Shown: positions 10,473 through 22,162 of the stretch, piece by piece
Layout: each line of letters opens with the position of its first letter
Numbering within the stretch: position 1 is the first letter of the stretch
Assembly: GCA_027579435.1 (NCBI GenBank)
Contig: JANBPK010001224.1
Span: forward strand, 1-61,418
Reading direction: 5' to 3'
Origin: Candolleomyces eurysporus
Taxonomy: Eukaryota > Basidiomycota > Agaricomycetes > Agaricales > Psathyrellaceae
Length of the DNA: 61,418 nt
The notes under the pieces: generated by a model
Told to the model about the DNA's origin: nothing
Databases searched by the model: none
Seen by the model: only the letters and a program-made list of their open reading frames with translations
Program-made: the position numbers and the translations under genes

Positions 10473-12229
10473 TGAGACTTGGTGAGATCAATTGCCTTTG
10501 TCGTCGGATGGTCCGTGAACGAAGGCCAGTGGTGATGCAGAGACATCGACTGCCGAATTGTTGGAACATGACAGTCAATCCATGCTGCCGGTCTTCCCAC
10601 ATATGACGGCGGCCAACCATGCCGACAAGGGTTCAATTGATGTGCCCTTGATCCGTCGGATCGAGCAGCCGCTACCCGGGAACCTGTGGGGTGCCAATAC
10701 TTACCTCTCAGCATAACACGTTAACTTTTTCTATCCACTACTCCGTCGGGCCTGCACAAGGAAACCAATTCCAACCTATGTGATCTGGGCGCTACGGAGA
10801 GGAGACCGTTCAAATGGCATTAAACGGCGCCCAGGGTGCCTGCCTTCGTAAAATAGTGGACTTTCATCCGCTTCCAGAACCGTGCGAGCGACTCGGACAG
10901 GTCAATCCCCGTCATGGCGTGCAAATACATCCGTATTGTCTCGATTCTCGCTTTCTTCTGTATGTATCAGGAAGGCTCCCTGATAGACCTAGAGGAACGA
11001 TCTGTGGCCAGGTTAAGACCGAAAGCTGCTCTGCTGCCGGTTCTCGTGTCTATTCCATCCGGCGTGTTTACCCTTCTCGAGTAGCTTTCGCTATCATGGT
11101 AGCGCCTTTTCGACTGGGATCATGCCCCGTCTTGGCTGTTTGGCACTCATGCATTCGATGGATACTGACTTTTGCCCTATGGGGCTGGGAGATTACTGTA
11201 GTTTGCTTGTACTATAGTTGGAAGCCCAGAACACCGGCGTTCAGGAATTACACCCAGTCTGATTTATGGCTATGACTATGACTCCAGATTGCTCTGGAGG
11301 ACTGTTCTTCTGGGGGAAGCTTCCATATCTCCCTCTCCTGGAATTCGCTAACGCTCCTATGAAAAGATGCCTGGGAGGAACAAAACGACGGAGTTAGACA
11401 GTTGGTGAATGGCCACTAGACTCTCTCCGGCTGAAGGGTGTGCAGAAAAGGTGGCAGGAAAGAAGCATGTACATACTCAAGACCAGGGTGGTGACGATGA
11501 ATGGAGCGAGCAAATCATCATCATAGATGAAGACGGATAACAAAGACAGGCCTACTCCCAGGAATGTGATACCAAAAGAATGGATACTCCACTACACTAC
11601 CTGACTGCGAAAAGAAAGCCCGTGTTCAGAGAGTGCGTAGCACGAGTGAAAATCTCGTTACATGGATTTCATCCTCCAGAATTCTTTATCTCTTGGACAA
11701 GTTTGAAATGCCTAACCTCAGATCGTTACCCCTAGAGGGGTACATCTGGGGATAGGAGGCTACTGTAATTTCACGCCATGCACCCGTAATCTACTCGGTA
11801 AGGAGCTTCAATACTCTTACTAGCTTCACGTACAGAAGACTACGTCCTTTAATGGAATAACATTAGTCATTACCAGCCTCAGCAATTAGCATACGCCCCA
11901 ACAGATCCAGGGGCTAGATAAATGGCTCCAACCTGTGCTTCAATGTGTTGGCAATTCATAAAACTTCTGAATATATAGTCGTGCAAGGACCAAGCCTGAA
12001 TACATTTAACTTTCACCATGTATTTAATTGGTAAGGTTCTACCGGCTTGTGTTTCCGAGCCAACCTGCTGTCGCAATGCACTGTTCATGAAGTCTCATAT
12101 CTGGCTCGGAGCTTCGCGAGGCATGTATTTCCAGGTATAAAATGGAATCTAAATACATCGTAACGACCGTTTTGCAGATGCAAATACATTACTATTCGAT
12201 GATATCGTGATATATGTGAAGTGAGATAT
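10473..12229. other. long spacer, no gene seen
   Basis: About 1.75 kb between the BTB fragments and caspase copy 3. A 153-codon open frame at 10814-11275 on the plus strand has no recognisable domain and its composition does not look coding, so I do not call it. No transposon ends, repeats or RNA genes were found. This segment accounts for much of the greater length of the second module copy. Confidence 0.45.
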
Positions 12230-13741
12230 CTACCATAGAAGAGATGAAAGAAAGGCCAAAAGGCGTCGGATAAATGCAAAGAAGAAGAATGAGGAAGTCT
12301 TGGAGGGGGCGCCATAAGTCACGGTTTTATTAGGTTCAAACAGAATTGTGTCCTTTCCACTGAACCTTGGTCTCTGATCGTAGCTCAAAGGGACAATAGC
12401 TTTGATTAGGCCTGAGCAAGTCAGGCTTCTACCCTTCTCTGAGCGTAAAACACGCATTACTGCGGAAGTAAACAGTCCACGCTCGTTCTCCTCCCAAGCA
12501 AGCTCGGTATCTTGACAGGCGGCCAACAGAACGGGCTGGTAAATATCAATCGTCGCTCTGGCCCAAGCCGGGGAACGCACGGATGGAGTGGAAGGACGGC
12601 GACGGGGGTGTTCATCTGCTTCCACGAACATTCTCCGGGTGACTTCTGGGTCAACCAACGGTGCCAACGTGCGAGAACGCAAATCGATACCCAATTCTCG
12701 AGTTCCTCCTCCAGAATGACAGCAGTCGAGGACAACAGTGATGTCTGCTTTGGTCTGGTCGTGAATCTCCGAGAGTATCAGAAGTATCTCTCGGTCAGAT
12801 ATATCGGGGGTGCTCCTTCCCTGGGGAAGACCACGGTCAACGGGGCAAAGCGTCTCGATTGATCCGGCCCGGTGACTGATATCGTCGTCGAACGAGTTGA
12901 CTTGGGCATCGTATCTCGATCCGTGGCCAGCATATGCGAAGATAATATGGTCGCTTTCCTTGATATTGTGGTTATCTCGAAGGTCGTAGAGGGCTGTGAC
13001 CATGGTGCTCCTGTCGGCATCCTGAATATGCGTGATATGGCTTTCCGGGACACCAAGGAAGCCAATGAGATACGATTTCCAAGCCAGGGAATCGTTCACG
13101 GCTCCCTGCAGGGGAGACTGGGGATAGTTATTGTTGCCAATCAGAAGCGCCCAAAGGCGAGGACCCCACGTTGCTTGAACCTGAGGATTCGGCGCGGCTT
13201 CCGGGAGATCTCGCCAATTTAGCTCACCGGGGGCAGGCTCCCAGCGGTTTGCACGATTCTGGTAACGGGATTTGTGGAAAATGTCGAGCACCCCCAATCT
13301 CCGCTTGGCGTCGTTCTCTCCTCTTTGAGCCCGGACTTGGCATTCGAAGAGAAGGCGGGTGTGGTCCAGAGTGCCTTGCAACTGGTACCAGTCCCACGTT
13401 TGCTGTTCGAACTCCATCAACGCTTTTTCGTCTGATTCTTCCTCTTCATGACTTGATTTCCCACTGAAGTCTCGACTGCCGCCCGCCGACGTGGAGGCTC
13501 TATCGGTGCCTGTAACAGCGTGAAAATTTGCGATGGCGGAGAGCGCAGCATCGTACGGATTGGGTGTAGGCTTCACGGGTGGCGAGTCAAAGGTCTTGGG
13601 CTTTGCCTCGGAGACAGCCTGCCAACGTTTGACGATGGCTTCGGCTTCCTTGAAAATAATCAGTCAATCCGTTTGAATGTGTCTCATGCACATGAAGGGC
13701 GTTACCTCAATGGAAATAGCTTGCTTCGGATTATGAAGCAT
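12230..13741 (-). CDS. caspase-like (metacaspase, peptidase C14) protein, copy 3
   Basis: This is the cleanest of the three paralogs: no N lies in its reading frame. Exon 1 is 13706-13741 (12 codons), the intron 13649-13705 is 57 bases, and exon 2 runs to the stop at 12230, giving 484 aa. A longer open frame starting inside exon 2 at a GTG would miss the conserved EAEAIVKRWQ stretch that all copies encode right after the intron, so the spliced start is preferred. The C14 domain covers about residues 177-330: LWALLIGNNNYP, His254 in YAGHGSRYD and Cys322 in LDCCHSGG. The N-terminal 175 residues contain acidic and helical segments of unknown role. Its BTB partner upstream, at 16106-17239, is the only intact BTB gene of the array. 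Confidence 0.88.
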
Positions 13742-15038
13742 AGCAAGTTTAGTGATGGTGGTGGGATGGCCGAGGGTCACTGAGTCAGTCCTGCACCAAT
13801 CTGGTCGCAGAGACCCTGTACGGATGGTCAGTATAGGGAAGGTCGTCGGAGGCTGGACAAAGTCGGGGAGGGAAGTCTCCAGCAGTTATACAGCTTCTTA
13901 TCGCTTGGGGCGCAGGCAAACATCGGATACGAGGGAAAGAAATTAGTCATTTACAAATACACACCATTCATCGTTTCCAAAAGAATGAAACACGCCCCAT
14001 GGTCACGTTCCCATAGGATAATTCTAATTGAACCCTGCTTGCATAATGGCGCCTGCGGCGAAGCCCGATGTGCCGGCGTTGGGGATACTTGAGCAGTATA
14101 AGCTCGCCGAAAATTTGACGGAGTCCTCGTGGACATACGACAAAGTCATTCCCCATACGTACCATCGTTGGTTGGTCACCGTTAGAAAATGCTGACCATG
14201 CGATGAGGACAAGAGGTGAATTGATGCAAAATAACCATTCTCAGGAGCAATGCTCAAATTTCGGACGNTTTTTCGCGCAGACCGGGTGTGCGAATACCGA
14301 TCGACTTAAATGAACGTAATGTGGAGATGCACCATACGTTCCATTACACCTCCATTGGGTGGTGGCTTGGGTCAATCACAGGACGAGTCCAATTACAGTT
14401 GTTTGCATAATTCTTTGCAATGTTTGGTTTTGTGATGTAGCCACTTAGCCTGAACACCGGTTCGTCCCATCACTCCCGGGGTAACGTAAAATCCTGGGGA
14501 TACGCAAAATTGTTTTTCTGAAGTTGATATAGAACGCTGAAAACTTTAGAGATTTATAATGGGTACAAGCCCGTGACAGTCACAGTCGTGTAGCATTTTG
14601 TAACAATCTTTCAAGTCTGAGATGTAGAAGAGGTCGTTCAAGGCCTCAATCTTTTGCAAATATGTACACCGCTGGGGCTATGGAAGCTTTGAATGTAAAA
14701 AATCTATCTCTTGATTTCGATCCCAGGCTGAGCGAGCTACATCGGCGAATCTAAGGCCGATTCATAAGCCATTGGCGTAAAATTGAAAAGATGAATAGTA
14801 TGACCAGACCGTTGCCCCAAATCTTTAGACTCCGGCCTTCATTTCGCGCGGTTTTTAAATAGTCAAGTCGTGTCACGAATACTCAAGGTTGGTCAAAAAA
14901 GCGTACCTGTTTACGTGCAGACCCATACTGGGGCCACAATTCAGACTCTTGACTACACGCTGCCATTTAGTCGTCCTCGATTCGACGATGCTCGTCCGCC
15001 CAGTGAGCCTAATACCCAATCGCATCCAACACATGTAA
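13742..15038. other. promoter side of caspase copy 3; no gene seen
   Basis: The first 250 bases resemble the regions upstream of the other caspase copies. The remainder shows no coding pattern. An isolated N at 14270 sits beside a T run. Confidence 0.45.
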
Positions 15039-15263
15039 TACGGCTGTCGAGGAAGCAATGACCAGATTTGATATTTGTTTGGTGGCGTACCCGACCAAAT
15101 ACCCGAACGGGGCGGAATGTCAGTGTCGAGACCTTCCAAAAGATGCGCGAAGTGGCGGTTGGAATGCACAGCCAGTTTGGGATGACGTATTGTTTGTGCA
15201 AAAGTCAACCAAATATCAAAAGCAAAAATGAAGCGGAACCTGGTCGTTTCCTCGACAGCCGTA
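15039..15263. mobile_element. MITE-like element A, TA-flanked, 225 bp
   Basis: Both ends carry a perfect 16-bp terminal inverted repeat, TACGGCTGTCGAGGAA on the left (15039-15054) and its reverse complement on the right (15248-15263). If the outermost TA is the target-site duplication, the element has 14-bp inverted repeats and TA ends, as Tc1/mariner-type MITEs do. No protein is encoded. A diverged copy in opposite orientation lies 73 bases away. Confidence 0.72.
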
Positions 15264-15336
15264 AGAGCGCCGCGATGGTGATCGCCGGGAGAACAGGGTT
15301 TCGCCCCCGGGTTCCATTTGAACGACACACTTTCCT

Positions 15337-15575
15337 TACGGCTGTCGAGGAAACGATAGACTTTCATTTTCGCTTTCGATATCTGGAGTCTGCTTTGAGA
15401 GTATCACAAACAATGGATCATCCCAGACTGGCCGTGCCCGCCCAATTCCAACGCCACTTCGCTCCTAAGTCTTTTGGAAGGCCTCGATGCTGGCATCCAG
15501 CCCCGGGTACGCCACCAGACAAATATCAAAACCAGGGGAAATGGAATTTGGTCTGTCGTTTCCTCGACAGGTGTA
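15337..15575. mobile_element. MITE-like element B, inverted relative to A, 239 bp
   Basis: The left terminal repeat at 15337-15352 is identical to that of element A; the right one at 15560-15575 has two changes in 16 bases. The interior is the diverged reverse complement of element A, sharing words such as TTTGATATTTGT and TGGTGGCGTACCCG. Together A and B form a large imperfect fold-back structure. TA flanks both ends. Confidence 0.72.
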
Positions 15576-16105
15576 ATAATACATCCCATTCGACGCAGAT
15601 TTAAGCTGGCTTTCGAACGGTGCCCTTTTCATGGCGAATCAAGCAAATAAACGTCGAATCATAGAAGTTTTGTATCACCCCGGGAGTGACAGTNAAAAAA
15701 TTTGGTGTCCGAGAGACGGAGCTCAGTCTAGTTGCCTCCAGCCTGAGCCGGTGGACGTTTAAACCGAGAAAGTGGACATCAATCTCAGAACGCACAAACC
15801 CTGTACGACTGTAAAGATCGGGAGACCAATCGAGACCGGAAGCGAGGTTGGACCGGCGAGGCCTGGACAGAGACGAAGACCTAGAGGGTGATGTGAGGGG
15901 TGTGTGGGTGTGTGCAGCGGAAACGGACACGGCGGGAAAGGATTGCAGGAAGAACCAGTCTAAGATGACATTGGAAATACATGATTGGAAACGTAGCAAG
16001 TATAAACACGCATCGAGGGTGCCTAAATAGGTGGGGGAAACAGAACCCGTAAGAGGAGGGCATCCTTGAAGCGAACAATATCTCGCGCCCCACTCAATCG
16101 CCCGT
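15576..16105. other. downstream flank of the intact BTB gene; no gene seen
   Basis: This 530-base stretch resembles the flanks beyond BTB copies 1 and 2 (for example around AAGCGAGGTTGGACCGGCGA), so it is part of the duplicated module. An N at 15694 sits beside an A run. Confidence 0.45.
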
Positions 16106-17239
16106 TCACGATGTCTGGTCCCTTTGAATCTCGTCCCAGCTCCCAAGATTGAAATACGTTGGGAGCTCTTTCCAAACCCTCTCCCTGCCTTCCTTATGCA
16201 TCGTCGTCAAATGGGACGAGCACTTGGAACAAACGTGCCTCCAACTAGCCCAATCAGCGTACTCCTCAAGAGGATGAGGACTCGTCCTGAGCTCCTCCGC
16301 GTCTCTCCACGTCAGACAAAACTTGNCCCCCCATAATGCTGGCGGAGGAGCTGGTATTCGCAGAGGAAGGGTTGGTTTGGAGAGTGTACGGATTGATGCC
16401 CGACGACTGCCCTGACGAGAGCATCATCGACATCTTGGTCGCACAATTCCCATTACATTGCGGGGACGGCGTAAACCTAAACAAAAATGAGTGCGAATGC
16501 TTCATCAACGCCTGCCACAGCTTCTCCTTGCCCGCTAAACATAACGCCTTGTCTTCCCATGTCAAGACGTTGTTTTTGAGAATGTCGTCGACGCCCATGT
16601 GCGTGCAGAGGTAGTACGCCCAGGGGAGGACGGAGGGAACGTTCGTGCGCCCCGCGAGGGTGATGATGCGAACGATGTCTTTGGAGTCGTACCGGAATTG
16701 GGATTTCAGGAGAGAGATGCAGCCATCCAATGTGGAAGGAAATTTGGCTTCGAGAAGCCGGATGGATTTTTTGCGGAGTTGGTCCATATTGTATTTTGTG
16801 GAGATGCGAAGGATGCCAGATAGAGCGTTGAGCAGGGTGTTCAAGGAGCTTTTAGAGTCGATGGCGTCAAAGTGACTTTATCAGACGGGGTGAGATGAGT
16901 TACAGGTGTAGACAAAGGGATGAATAAGACGCACAAAGGGTCGTATATCGCGCCCAACGTATCCGTAAACTCCTCCACGTCGTCCTGCAAGTCCACGACG
17001 GGACATCCATCCACTTTCTCGCAATCGTTGGGCTGTGGCACCTCAACCAAGTCATGAAAGACTTCTGAATGCCTCCCAAGGATAGACGAATGAACTTTGA
17101 ACAAGACACTCTCCACCCGTAAGACTATCGACCCATCGTTGAAGTAGAACGCCGAGTGCTTGTTGGCTTGGTCTTCAGGCATCGTTGCCGCCGAGGGCTT
17201 AGGGGAAAAGCTGATATGGCCTGGATCGAGAGTCGTCAT
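16106..17239 (-). CDS. BTB/POZ domain protein, intact copy (module 3)
   Basis: Exon 1 is 16935-17239, the intron 16849-16934 (86 bases, GTGCGT...AAAAG) and exon 2 runs to the stop at 16106-16108. With the N at 16326 treated as an extra base the exons sum to 349 codons, 348 aa. Without this correction the C-terminus would be lost, but the corrected frame gives SKCSSHL, matching the 9110-9825 fragment, so I trust it. The BTB fold lies at about residues 30-150, with FYFNDGSIVLRVES, HSSILGRHSEVF and VVDLQDDVEEF, typical of a large Agaricomycete family. The C-terminal part has Cys/Trp-rich words (FCLTWRDAEEL, WRHVCSKCSSH) that could be a small fold or metal site. BTB proteins often recruit Cul3 ubiquitin ligase; that role is inferred. 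The ATG was chosen to match the N-terminus of the 9826-10472 paralog. Confidence 0.85.
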
Positions 17240-17805
17240 CGACACTTGGTAGTATTGAGAGGTACTTCTGCCGTCAGACAGTCGGTGAACGAGGGCCAAC
17301 AGTGGCCACAGAGGTGGTGATGAAGAGACATGTCGCGACAAGGTCTCTAGAACAAAACAGGGAGAGGCGCACACCGAAGCGGCGGTTAGTCATTCACTCT
17401 CACGGCCCTCGGCATCGATCCCAACGCCACAATTTCCTGATCAGATTCACGCCTGGACTTGCTCATGATCAACAGCTTTTGCAGGGTATTTTTGGAGGCG
17501 TCCTTTCCATCAATTCTTTGCGATAGTGCTCCCAAGATTTTTTCGTAGGCAATCTCTTAGCAACGAGAATGAGAGCGCCTGACCCTGTGATACTCTGTCT
17601 ACTAAGGATCCCGAGACTGAATGTTATGTGTCGGCACCAGACTACAAAGTTCCCTGTTCATGCGAGTATAAGGACCTAGGCTCATGTAGCACTATTTATT
17701 GAAGAGCATCTCTTCTCGTACTTTCGTACAAGTCGCTCACAGGGCGAGTTAAGTTTTGGTTCCGTAAGCCTTTGAACAACCTCTCGAGGGTAGATTCGTG
17801 AACAA
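17240..17805. other. intergenic between the BTB gene and the lipase; no gene seen
   Basis: It holds the promoter of the BTB gene and the 3' region of the lipase gene, both on the minus strand. No other coding pattern is visible. Confidence 0.5.
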
Positions 17806-19295
17806 TCAGCACTGTCCCAAATAAACTCCGTCATAGGGCCCTAGAAAAGCGTGTGAGGTCAAAAGCGAGATATTGCTGCAAGTAGATAACATACCTAGAT
17901 GGTCACCAACGTTCCCGACTAGGATGTTGGGCACGTAGCCAATGGTGCATTGAGAGTTGGTGTTGTCTTGGCCTGCAGTCCAATTATCTAGACACGAGAT
18001 ATGCCGTGTTACGAAGCAACAGACCTACCAGGGCAGGACACCCAAGCGCTCGAGTTGACAATATGGATCTCACCCTCGGTGTGGGCAAAGTTAAAAGACC
18101 TTCCCGGGAGAATTGGAACCGGATCCTGCCTAAACGAAGCCGTAAAAAGGTGAAATCTCGGGTGAATTGGTGTTAGGAAGCTCGCGAACGCTCACTTGTT
18201 GTTAATGCGGTTCATCACTCCGAGTCCGTTGACAAAATCTACAAAAGCTTGGTTCCCGACCTGAAATACGGATTCTGTCAGAAACGGAGATCTTCCCTAT
18301 ATGGAGCAATACGAACTCGAGGACTGCCATAGGTGATTGTACGGAGATTGACACCAGGGATCTGAATTGCGAGATGAACCGTCGCGATAATAGCAATCGC
18401 TCCACCTAGAAGATGATTATTTGGCATTTTGGATGTACCCGGGATAGGGAGAAGACTGACCGAGGGAGTGCCCTGTAAGGGTGACTTGGTTTGTGCCATA
18501 CGTCGATAATCCAGTACGAACAGCAGCGAGGACAGCAGTGGCGGATCTATTCAGTACACCTACGGTAAGAGGTGGACTGTAATGTAATCCAAACATACTT
18601 ACTCGGCGTGAGCGTCCCCAAACCCGTCATGCGTCTGGATCGAGGAGCTCACTCCCGGGAAGAGAGAGGGCCTCAGAGGTTGAAAGCCAAAGTTGAGGTC
18701 GGTGAGAATTGGTATTCTAGTAGACGGCCTAAGTCAAGTTTCCAACCCATTGGAGTAGAGAAAGGCGTACATTTTATAGGGATCCGTTCCCTACCCCGTT
18801 TGAGAGGCGTTTATTAACATTCTGAAGGTGTCTGATAAGACGGGAAGGTTGGAAAGCTTGCCTGGTAGGAAACAATGATACTCTATGAAGATAATGATGA
18901 ACCTTTTTTCCTCCGGCTGTAAAGATGGAGCACGAACCCTGATCATTGGATCATAACCAACGTACCAATACTGGACGAAGGCGCCGTCACCCCCTGATGC
19001 GATGGGGATAAAGCGAGGGTTTGAGGTGCAATGAACTTAGTGCGGTTATCCGATCATGAGTAGCGTGCACCAAAAGCCGTGGTGAAGAGAATGCACTACC
19101 GCAATTCCAAGCCAATGTTTTTTCAGGGTCGCAGTATGCCGCAGCAGTGTACCAGGTGTACGGCTGGTATGCAGATACCTCTGCATCAGACAGCGTTGAG
19201 ACCGATTGCCGTGCTTGGAGCTCAACAGGCAGTGCGAATGCGATGATCACGAGCTGAGCGAAGAGTAAGAGGAGAGAAGAGAGCCTGACCGCCAT
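17806..19295 (-). CDS. secreted class 3 lipase
   Basis: A triacylglycerol lipase of the fungal class 3 (Rhizomucor-type) fold, predicted to be secreted. I could trace 11 exons: 19100-19295, 18938-19035, 18862-18882, 18771-18790, 18603-18716, 18461-18546, 18317-18405, 18196-18260, 18029-18129, 17895-17972 and 17806-17840. They sum to 903 bases (300 aa) with phase agreement at all ten junctions. The N-terminus has a hydrophobic signal peptide ending near residue 21. The catalytic triad is visible as Ser177 in GHSLG, Asp232 in NNKQDPVPILPG and His288 in GDHLGPY; the oxyanion-side motif YQGTDP is split across an intron. Exons 3 and 4 are only 21 and 20 bases, and the intron between them starts with GC instead of GT (CAG|GCAAGC). 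Nothing suggests decay. The substrate could be lipids outside the cell. Confidence 0.9.
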
Positions 19296-19569
19296 TGCGC
19301 TGGGGTTCTGGAGGGAAGTTAGGATCTCTCCTGGAGCGGGCGCTACCCAGCATTGTCTACTTTATAGCTTGGTCATGCCAGAGGGCCGGCGGGAAACACG
19401 CTCATAGAACAATGATCACACATTGTCGGTGTTGCCTTCTGACCTCGTCAGTATACTCTCAGCGAGGAACCATGCACAAGAACCACATGAATACATATCC
19501 CTTGTGACTAGCTCAAAAGTCCGTTGACGTTAAAAAAAAGGGACGGAGATCTCAAGGTTTGAACCTGCG
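19296..19569. other. lipase promoter region
   Basis: Short upstream region of the lipase gene with no further feature recognised. Confidence 0.4.
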
Positions 19570-20060
19570 GAGGAATTGGAGGTTCTCCCTTGTTCGAAAT
19601 GACCTGATCAGAGAGAAGGCGCGAGTTCTGTACAACTTGAGATGATGATCATGATCGAGAAGGTATACAGCACCTGTGTATATCTACCTGGAACCCGGAG
19701 CTGGGGAGTAGTGCCGGTGCGGCGACTACGATTGCTGATTTCCACTTTGAAGTATTTTTCTAGTATCCCGTGGGATGAAAGGCTAACGATGATATCAATC
19801 ATATTTGAAGAATAAGGACACGATTGAAGGGTGCCCTGTGGCCACATGATCAATACAGTCACTCTCCCTTGGCCACTATCCAGCTTCCAGGGCCTTCATT
19901 ATGGGGGTGAAGGAAGTTAGTACATCTCGTACAAGCTGCCAAAGACGGTAAGGGAACAACAATTCCACACACAAAGTTCAATAAGTTAGCATTATCCTCT
20001 TTCCACAGACATGGGGTCTGACCGCCCAAGCCTGCACCCGTCACCTCATAGGAAGGGAGG
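19570..20060 (+). repeat. partial copy of the F-box gene 1 upstream region
   Basis: From GGAATTGGAGGTTCTCCC onwards, about 360 bases match 23831-24185. The match then skips about 345 bases of the other copy and resumes near 19935 with sequence equivalent to 24530-24730, including GGGGTCTGACCGCC. The copy ends before the F-box start codon, so it is a promoter-side fragment without its gene. The two copies are about 4.3 kb apart in the same orientation. Confidence 0.7.
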
Positions 20061-21596
20061 AAGGTCCCTCTCTGCAATCCTCTTTAGCAACAGGTGCTGC
20101 AGACTCATGTGGTGTGAGACTAGTCTCCTGAGAAAGGTTGGGATTGACTTGCATCTCATCTTCACCATAGTCAGAAACATCCGCAGGGCGGAAAAAGAGA
20201 GATTCCTTGTAGTTGGTGGAGATAATGAAAGCGGGCCGACGCACTGCACGGCACATGTCCGAGGCATTTTAACTCATTTTTGTTTATTTTTCACAGGACA
20301 TATCTCTAGTGATGTCTGAGATATATGGAATCCTATTTGTTGAAAATGTTGAGTAACGTTACGATGAACCATGCCTTTCATTTGATTATAAAACTACTGA
20401 ATTGCATTTCTCATCTTTAGAAACAACTTGCTTGGTCTTGTATCACTCCAGGGACCACAATAAGACCAGGAAGCCAGAAGACAAAGGCAGAGAAAGAGAA
20501 GAAAGAAGACAGAGGAGGACAAGGAGGAACAAGCATGAAGACAGCAAGTCCTGGTTGCATTGTCTTGGCAAGAGCCTATTGCTAGAAGGGAAACAGTGGG
20601 AAGAAGAGAACAGTAAATAGCGGCCAAGATGATGCACACCGGCCATGTAATGTCATGGCTCACAGTGGATGTACCCGAGTCAAAATGCTTCAGAACCACC
20701 GGTACTCGGATTCACCTGGCACCAGGTGTGTCACCATGTGTGCGCAGAACAGCAACTTTCCTGAGGTTTGATGCCTCCATCCTGGCAGGAGGCCTACCAT
20801 GGGATGTCTGGGTTACCACCAGCCCACTTTTTTGACATCAGGACACCATCGGCCTAGGTTTTTAGCATTCAGGTTACCATTCGCTTGCCTTATCTACCTC
20901 CCGAATACCCTCCTCAACCTAATTGGTGTCATGCCAACCATGGCTCACAACTATAACAGACAAGTGGCTATCTTCCACATTTTGTTACTGGGAAGGTAAG
21001 TTTCATGCCATTTAATTTAGTGCGTGGACTTCTTTGATACATATCTTCTAGGAATTTATTCTAATATCATGTTCTAGGGTGCTGGCCATGATCAGGAGTC
21101 TTTGCTGATGAGGTTTATTCTACCCATGCAATTACAATTGATGAAGACAGCCTTGGTGGCAGCCAAAGTGTGTATCTTACCTCCATAACCTGCATGAGGA
21201 TCAGCAGTTCCTGATGGTCTTCTTACCCAATGATGAAGCTGCATGGGAGGCCATTTAACAAGTGGCATGATGCCACTCTCATTGTCCTTGTGTCTGTTGA
21301 GAGGCCGCATCAATCAAGTGTTCACACATCAGCGGGCAATAAAGGACTTGTCTACTATCCATAGGGGTCGCTTGATAAAATTTAGGCATACCTTGGTCCT
21401 TGTTGTTTCCCTGAAGCTCTGTCAAGATTTTGGTATCACAAATTGGCCTTACCTCCCTGCATATGTACTGTATTCCCCATTCAACAAAATAATTGGGTAA
21501 AAATTTATGGAAAGATGAGAGTAGGAGATGCAAAAGCAATGGTAGTAACTTGCTAAAGTTTTTTCAAGTGTATAGAATAGATGTTGAGTTGTATGG
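20061..21596. other. gene-poor stretch; nothing recognised
   Basis: Open frames here are short and show no family pattern. The segment 20470-20600 is purine-rich. Part of the right end (about 21080-21180) weakly resembles 22800-22870. Confidence 0.4.
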
Positions 21597-21890
21597 TCTC
21601 CCAGGGCAGACGTCAGACTGCATGCAGCGCTTTGAACACGGTTTCTATTACAATGAATGACTTTTTCACATCACCTTATTGTTACAATTGACCTGGTTTT
21701 GAAGTGTGGAGATGAAAATCCAAAGAATCTTGGTAGGTTAATAGTAGACAGGGTTCTCTGCCTTTTGAACCCGATAGGCTCCCTGAGATGGCCACTTCCT
21801 GCGGGAGAATCATAGTTTCGTATCACAGGCCAATTCCCTTGATAAACGAGTCGCTTAGTCGTTTCTCAGAATCTCTGCCCTCTCCACAGG
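21597..21890 (+). repeat. diverged duplicate block, left copy
   Basis: It shares blocks with 23426-23705 in the same order: GGTCTC.CAG.GCAGACG, then CTTCCTG.GGGA.AA, then CACAGGCCA or GCAGGCCAC, then TTTCTCA.AA.C. Divergence is high, so this is an old duplication. It may once have been coding but no protein family is recognisable. Confidence 0.4.
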
Positions 21891-22091
21891 TAATGAATCT
21901 TGCGAGCCGTGCTCGTAATCCTTGTTTGAGAAGCCAGCAGAAGTCTTTGCGGGAGAAGTGAAAGCTACGAACCTTGTTTTGGGTGGGAGAAGGCAAAGAT
22001 TTGAACCTTGTTTTGCGTTCAATAAATCATGTCGCTGGAACTCCGGGAGAAGGAGGATTGTGTGATGATCGATCGAAGAGCTTGCCTCAGA

Positions 22092-22099
22092 CATAAAAG
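22092..22099 (+). promoter_or_regulatory. TATA-like box of the small peptide gene
   Basis: CATAAAAG lies 64-71 bases upstream of the ATG at 22163, a common spacing for a TATA box with a short leader. It is the only promoter-like element I can place in front of this open frame. Confidence 0.35.
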
Positions 22100-22162
22100 A
22101 GGCAAGCTTCTCGGGTTCAGACTCTCCAGACTCACAAATCGCTTCTAAACATCGCAGTCACT

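Noticed and set aside
10814..11275. A 153-codon open frame on the plus strand.
   Set aside because: No domain, no homologous counterpart in the other module copies and no coding-like composition.
15264..15336. A GC-rich stretch between the MITEs resembling a tRNA T-arm.
   Set aside because: No complete cloverleaf can be formed; it is simply the spacer between the two inverted elements.
15068..15604. A 178-codon open frame and a 164-codon frame opposite it.
   Set aside because: Both lie across the two inverted MITE-like elements; the translation simply follows the repeats.
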